In this document: positions 60,425 to 64,000 of the stretch, one piece after another
Layout: each line of letters opens with the position of its first letter
How positions within the stretch are numbered: the first letter of the stretch is position 1
Source: UBA6168 sp039819485
GTDB taxonomy: Bacteria; Bacteroidota; Bacteroidia; Chitinophagales; Saprospiraceae
Assembly (NCBI GenBank): GCA_039819485.1
Contig: JBCBRY010000015.1
Coordinates: 1-64,000 of the forward strand
DNA length: 64,000 nucleotides
Direction of reading: 5' to 3'
Translations under genes and position numbers: made by a program
Notes under the pieces: generated by a model
Seen by the model: the letters and a program-made list of their open reading frames with translations, nothing else
Database searches by the model: none
Told to the model about the DNA's origin: nothing

Positions 60425-61303
60425 TTAACCAAAGAATGCCCGTTCTGCCCATACTTCAAAAGACGGTAAATTAACGCTAAGTAAGTTTCTTAATGCTTCA
60501 GTATCTGGATTCAATAATGAAGCACCTTCTGTGTCTTGCCAGTGATAGAATTCTGCATAATCTTTAGCAACCTCAGCTCCCATAATCGGGGTTAGGATTT
60601 TCTCTAATTGCTTATGAGAGATAGGAACATATGCCAATTGTTTGCCTAAGACCCTACCCATCCTTTCTGCCAATTCGATGCCGTTCATTCCCCGGTTTCC
60701 TCCTATCTGATAGACTTTACCTCCTGTTAATTTATCCGACTCCAAAGCAGCCAAGACATAAGCGGCCAAATCACTCCACGACAAGTAATTCACTTGAAAA
60801 CCCGGAGGAATTGTTTGAGGGATAACCCCATTTTCCATAATCGGTTGTCGATACGCTGTAGAGAAATTTTCAAGATATTCCGTCGAGCTAAGAATGGGCG
60901 TATCGGGCATCTTGCCCCTTGCCAGTTCAACCATTTTTAACCTCACATCGACGCTCCTCACTCCAATGGGTAGCTTGGGGATGGTACTGCTGATCACAAA
61001 AACAGTTTTGGGGTTGCCGGCCATGCTAATTGCGTCTATTGCATTGGAGGCAATTTCCGCCATAATGTCTGGAACGACCGCAGCAGGGATTTGCAAAACA
61101 ACTTTGTCAGCTTTTTCAATAATCGGTAGTAAAGAACGGATTGAAAAGTCCGTTAAAAAAGCTTCAATATTCCTTTCATGCAAAATTGAAATATTTTTTT
61201 CAGAACGAACAGGTGAAATGACTTTATAGTCTTTTTCCAATAGTCTGTGGGAAATTGTAGTTCCCTGGGCTCCTGTAGCATTAAATAGAAGAATCTTGTC
61301 CAT
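60425..61303 (-). CDS. NmrA-like NAD(P)-binding protein
   Basis: The ATG at 61303 (MDKILLFNATGAQGTTISHRLL) gives 292 residues; an upstream in-frame start would cross the operator region. The nucleotide-binding motif is NATGAQGTTISHRL (GxxGxxG-like). The PVRSEKN segment, the absent catalytic Tyr-Lys pair and the YQIGGNRGMNGIELAERMGRVLG end place it with NmrA/HSCARG-type atypical SDRs, which sense or use NAD(P)H. It is divergent from an HxlR regulator, a pairing typical for redox- or quinone-responsive circuits. Confidence 0.85.
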   Translation of the reverse strand: MDKILLFNATGAQGTTISHRLLEKDYKVISPVRSEKNISILHERNIEAFLTDFSIRSLLPIIEKADKVVLQIPAAVVPDIMAEIASNAIDAISMAGNPKTVFVISSTIPKLPIGVRSVDVRLKMVELARGKMPDTPILSSTEYLENFSTAYRQPIMENGVIPQTIPPGFQVNYLSWSDLAAYVLAALESDKLTGGKVYQIGGNRGMNGIELAERMGRVLGKQLAYVPISHKQLEKILTPIMGAEVAKDYAEFYHWQDTEGASLLNPDTEALRNLLSVNLPSFEVWAERAFFG

Positions 61304-61359
61304 TAAAATTTGATTTGTGGTGAGAAATTTGGTTGCTGCCACAAACCTATGTACATTAA

Positions 61360-61410
61360 GTATCAAAAGTATAACAGTATACTTTATGATACCAGTATAA
61401 AAAAGTATAC
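61360..61410. promoter_or_regulatory. Candidate HxlR operator: AGTATA palindrome and repeats
   Basis: GTATCAAAAGTATA and TATACTTTATGATAC form an inverted repeat at 61360-61392 with one extra base. Further AGTATA copies follow at 61394 and 61404. The array lies in the 124-nt gap between the divergent NmrA-like and HxlR genes and ends 18 nt before the HxlR start. That placement suits autoregulation and control of the neighbour. Confidence 0.6.
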
Positions 61411-61427
61411 CCCCTGATTCAAACAAC

Positions 61428-61769
61428 ATGGATAAGAAAAACGAAATTTCTCAAAAACTCTTACCTGTAATGGATACGATGGAGCTGCTGAGTGGACGGT
61501 GGAAAATCATCATAATGACCACTTTATATCTAGGTGGAAAAATGCGGTTTAACGAAATCAGAAACAGCATTCCAAGAATAACCGGCAGAGTGCTTTCGAA
61601 GGATTTAAAATTTCTGGAAAGTCACAAGATTGTTTCTCGTACGGTTAAAGATACCTCACCAATCACCGTTGAATACGAGCTCACTGAATATGGAAAAACG
61701 TTGGACTCTGTCTTTCGGGCATTAACCGAATGGGGCATTAATCACCGCAAGAAAATTATTGGGAAGTAA
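61428..61769 (+). CDS. HxlR-family winged-helix transcriptional regulator
   Basis: This 113-residue protein has the HxlR core: MELLSGRWKIIIMTTLYLGG, MRFNEIRNSIPRITGRVLSK, then DLKFLESHKIVSRTVKD and VEYELTEYGKTL. The typical Cys near the N-terminus that senses quinones or aldehydes in some HxlR members is absent, so the signal is unknown. It is divergent from the NmrA-like gene and probably controls it and itself through the AGTATA array. Confidence 0.92.
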   Translation: MDKKNEISQKLLPVMDTMELLSGRWKIIIMTTLYLGGKMRFNEIRNSIPRITGRVLSKDLKFLESHKIVSRTVKDTSPITVEYELTEYGKTLDSVFRALTEWGINHRKKIIGK

Positions 61770-61869
61770 GTGATTGTGAAGAAGGCTCTGAAGTTACATC
61801 CCACTATCTCGCTGGCACGGGACTTGAATCCAGCGGAGTCGGAGGGATTTCGACTACACCTAAAACAAC

Positions 61870-61904
61870 TTGCGCCTGCCCAACCAAAAGTCGAGCAGGC
61901 GCAA
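61870..61904 (-). terminator. Probable terminator of thrS
   Basis: TTGCGCCTGC (61870-61879) and GCAGGCGCAA (61895-61904) form a perfect 10-bp stem with a 15-nt loop. On the minus strand it is followed by GTTGTTTTA, a weak T-rich tract. It lies 41 nt after the thrS stop. The region 61770-61869 shows only a small hairpin (AGTCG/CGACT near 61840). Confidence 0.65.
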
Positions 61905-61944
61905 AAAATCAAATATCTGATATCGTTAATCCCTTATTCGTTAA

Positions 61945-63864
61945 TCACAGCAACGTCTTAAACCACTCCACAAAATCCTCCACACTCTTCGCTCCCAGGT
62001 CTCCTTCCCCCTGCTTCCGTACACCTACAGAGTCCGCTTCTTGTTCTTTCTCTCCAACGATCAGCAGGTAAGGGATTTTTTTCAATTCATTGTCGCGTAT
62101 TTTCCGGCCAATGCTTTCCGTACGGTCATCGATGAAACCGCGGATGTCATGCCGGGCGAGTTCAGCCTGTACCTTTTTCGCGTAGTCGATGTACTTGTCG
62201 CTGATTGGTAGCAGGACGTATTGTTCCGGCGTCAGCCAGAGGGGGAATTTACCGGCACAGTGTTCCGTCAGCACACCGATAAAACGCTCCATGGAACCGA
62301 ACGGTGCCCGGTGGATCATCACGGGGCGGTGCGGTGCATTGTCCGAACCGATGTACTCCAACTCGAAACGTTCCGGCAGGTTATAATCTACCTGGATGGT
62401 CCCCAACTGCCAGGAGCGGCCCAGCGCATCCTTGATCATGAAGTCGAGCTTGGGGCCGTAGAAGGCCGCCTCGCCCAGTTCGGTCACGGTCTCCATACCG
62501 GCCTCGGCCGCTGCATCGATAATCGCCTGTTCCGCCTTTTCCCAGTTCTCGTCTGAACCGATGTATTTGTCTTTGTTGTTAGGGTCGCGGAGGGAAATTT
62601 GGGCCGTGTATTGCTCGAAGCCCAGTTTTTGCAGCACCAGTTTGGTCAGGTCGAGCACACCAAGGAACTCTTCTTTCAATTGCTCCGGCATACAGAAGAT
62701 GTGCCCATCATCCTGCGTAAAACCACGCACCCGCGTCAGGCCGTGCAACTCACCACTTTGCTCGTAGCGGTAGACCGTTCCAAACTCTGCGATGCGGATC
62801 GGCAATTCGCGGTAGGAGCGCGGTCTGTGGCCATAGATTTCACAATGGTGCGGGCAGTTCATTGGCTTGAGCAGAAACTCCTCGCCTTCCCTGGGCGTGT
62901 GGATTGGCTGGAAACTATCCTCGCCATACTTGGCATAGTGACCAGAAGTAACGTACAGCTCCTTGATACCCAAATGAGGTGTGATGACCTGTTGGTAGCC
63001 TCGCTTGATTTGTTCTTCTTTAAGGAAATTTTCCAGGCGGGTGCGCAGTGCTGTTCCCTTGGGCAACCAGATCGGCAACCCCGCTCCGACCTTCTCTGAA
63101 AACATGAACAGTTCAAGTTCTGCCCCCAGTTTTCGGTGGTCTCTTTTCTTTGCTTCTTCCAACATCTGGAGATATTCGGTCAGTTCCTTGTTTTTTGGAA
63201 ATGATACACCATAGATGCGTGTCAACTGTTGCCGGTTTTCATCACCGCGCCAATAGGCACCGGCCACGTTCATCAGTTTCACCGCTTTTATTTTACCCGT
63301 ATCGGGAATGTGGGGCCCGCGACAGAGGTCGGTAAAATTGCCCTGCGTATAAAAAGTAATGGAGCCATCTTCGAGGTCTTCGATCAGTTCCAGTTTGTAT
63401 TCGTCGCCTTTTTCGGTGAAATATTTTACCGCATCGGCCTTGCTCACGTCCTTGCGCACGAATTCATTCTTCTGCCGGGCCAATTCGAGCATTTTCTGTT
63501 CGATCTTTTTAAAGTCATCGCTCGAAATCTGTTGTCCGCCCGGATCAATGTCGTAATAAAAACCATTTTCAATCGGTGGCCCAATGGCAAATTTCACCCC
63601 TGGATAGATGGTCTCCAATGCCTCCGCCATCAGGTGCGCCGACGAGTGCCAGAAAGTAGATTTGCCCTCCTTGTCGCGCCAAGTGAGCAGTTGCAGCGTT
63701 GCATCCTCCTCAATGGGGCGGTTGGCGTCCCATACTTCTCCGTTTACTTTGGCGGAGAGGACGTTCCTCGCCAGGCCCTCGCTGATCGATTTGGCCACGT
63801 CCATGGCCGATGTTCCTTTTTCTACTTGACGGACGCTCCCGTCGGGCAATGTGATGTTGATCAT
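61945..63864 (-). CDS. thrS: Threonine-tRNA ligase
   Basis: This 639-residue cytoplasmic enzyme has the full ThrRS layout. A TGS domain (MINITLPDGSVRQVEKGTSA) is followed by the editing domain with HxxxH (HSSAHLMAEAL) and its C-terminal Cys motif (TDLCRGPHIPDTG). The class II catalytic core has motif 2 (YRELPIRIAEFGTVYRYEQS), GLTRVRGFTQDDGHIFC and motif 3 (HRPVMIHRAPFGSMERFIGV). The anticodon-binding domain follows (QYVLLPISDKYIDYAKKVQA). It attaches threonine to tRNA-Thr and clears mischarged serine. The 136-nt upstream tail of the window shows no T-box, and any infC-rpmI-rplT genes would lie beyond the edge. Confidence 0.98.
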   Translation of the reverse strand: MINITLPDGSVRQVEKGTSAMDVAKSISEGLARNVLSAKVNGEVWDANRPIEEDATLQLLTWRDKEGKSTFWHSSAHLMAEALETIYPGVKFAIGPPIENGFYYDIDPGGQQISSDDFKKIEQKMLELARQKNEFVRKDVSKADAVKYFTEKGDEYKLELIEDLEDGSITFYTQGNFTDLCRGPHIPDTGKIKAVKLMNVAGAYWRGDENRQQLTRIYGVSFPKNKELTEYLQMLEEAKKRDHRKLGAELELFMFSEKVGAGLPIWLPKGTALRTRLENFLKEEQIKRGYQQVITPHLGIKELYVTSGHYAKYGEDSFQPIHTPREGEEFLLKPMNCPHHCEIYGHRPRSYRELPIRIAEFGTVYRYEQSGELHGLTRVRGFTQDDGHIFCMPEQLKEEFLGVLDLTKLVLQKLGFEQYTAQISLRDPNNKDKYIGSDENWEKAEQAIIDAAAEAGMETVTELGEAAFYGPKLDFMIKDALGRSWQLGTIQVDYNLPERFELEYIGSDNAPHRPVMIHRAPFGSMERFIGVLTEHCAGKFPLWLTPEQYVLLPISDKYIDYAKKVQAELARHDIRGFIDDRTESIGRKIRDNELKKIPYLLIVGEKEQEADSVGVRKQGEGDLGAKSVEDFVEWFKTLL

Positions 63865-64000
63865 TTTATTATGATTAGAGATCAGTTGATCATTTATAGG
63901 TTCTTAAGAGGTTTTAGCAGGTTTATAGAAAGTTGATCGACCTTTTATAAACTTTTTTACCAACCTCCTGTCAACGTTCCCAAAAGGTTACGGACATTTC

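Noticed and set aside
61770..61961. Small frame with ARDLNP-like peptide, possibly a tRNA remnant (GGATTCAAGTCC on the minus strand)
   Set aside because: No acceptor stem, D-arm or anticodon arm can be formed around it; only a TTC-like loop sequence is seen.

Overview
The window reads as a chromosomal segment of a Bacteroidota bacterium, most likely from the Saprospiria (Lewinella/Haliscomenobacter-like) or a neighbouring lineage. The basis is a type IX secretion (T9SS) sorting domain on a giant Ig-like adhesin next to a PorP/SprF partner, a fused CcoN-CcoO cbb3 oxidase subunit, a SusR-like propeller/Y_Y_Y regulator, A-rich sequences in front of starts and TATTTTTG-type -7 boxes. The genus is inference. 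I see no rRNA, tRNA, CRISPR array, transposase or prophage.

Layout. 1-7.0 kb: end of a membrane protein, then a T9SS adhesin/SprF pair. 7.7-11.7 kb (minus): five stress genes (tandem universal stress proteins and CBS-pair proteins). 11.9-14.4 kb (plus): a FixL-like heme-PAS histidine kinase and a response regulator fused to a Crp/Fnr domain. 14.6-16.9 kb: the CcoI-type copper ATPase. 17-20 kb: a TIR-STAND-TPR protein. 20.1-27.9 kb: a secreted thioredoxin-fold protein, divergent from the cbb3 operon (ccoS, a 35-aa ORF, ccoNO, ccoQ, ccoP, ccoG, ccoH, SafE-like). 28-32.4 kb: AraC regulator with a small redox operon. 32.5-45.3 kb (minus): a beta-glucan (laminarin-type) operon with GH17, MFS, GH30, GH17, GH16, a modular glycan-binding lipoprotein and a TIM-barrel hydrolase that seems to carry its own outer-membrane barrel, with a divergent membrane-bound regulator. 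48.6-64 kb: housekeeping and accessory genes (kinase pair, beta-lactamase-like protein, USP, VIT1-like carrier, MetY, YceI, S41 peptidase, HxlR with its divergent NmrA-like target, ThrRS).

How it may fit together. The kinase PAS domain keeps the FixL heme histidine and distal arginine at the FixL spacing. Its neighbour combines the FixJ role (receiver) and the FixK role (Crp/Fnr DNA binding) in one chain. Palindromes of the form TGAY-N4-RTCA, the core of an FNR box, lie in front of the kinase/stress operon, the copper ATPase, the cbb3 operon, an internal stress gene and a further USP gene. This suggests a compact microaerobic regulon.

The second theme is non-coding. Nearly every gap between genes holds an imperfect inverted repeat whose arms are built from degenerate short words (often 7-mers, sometimes 8- or 11-mers). 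All five junctions from ccoNO to the SafE-like gene carry one, each with a different word and each ending within 0-13 nt of the next start codon. A related word array sits in frame inside the TIR-STAND gene.
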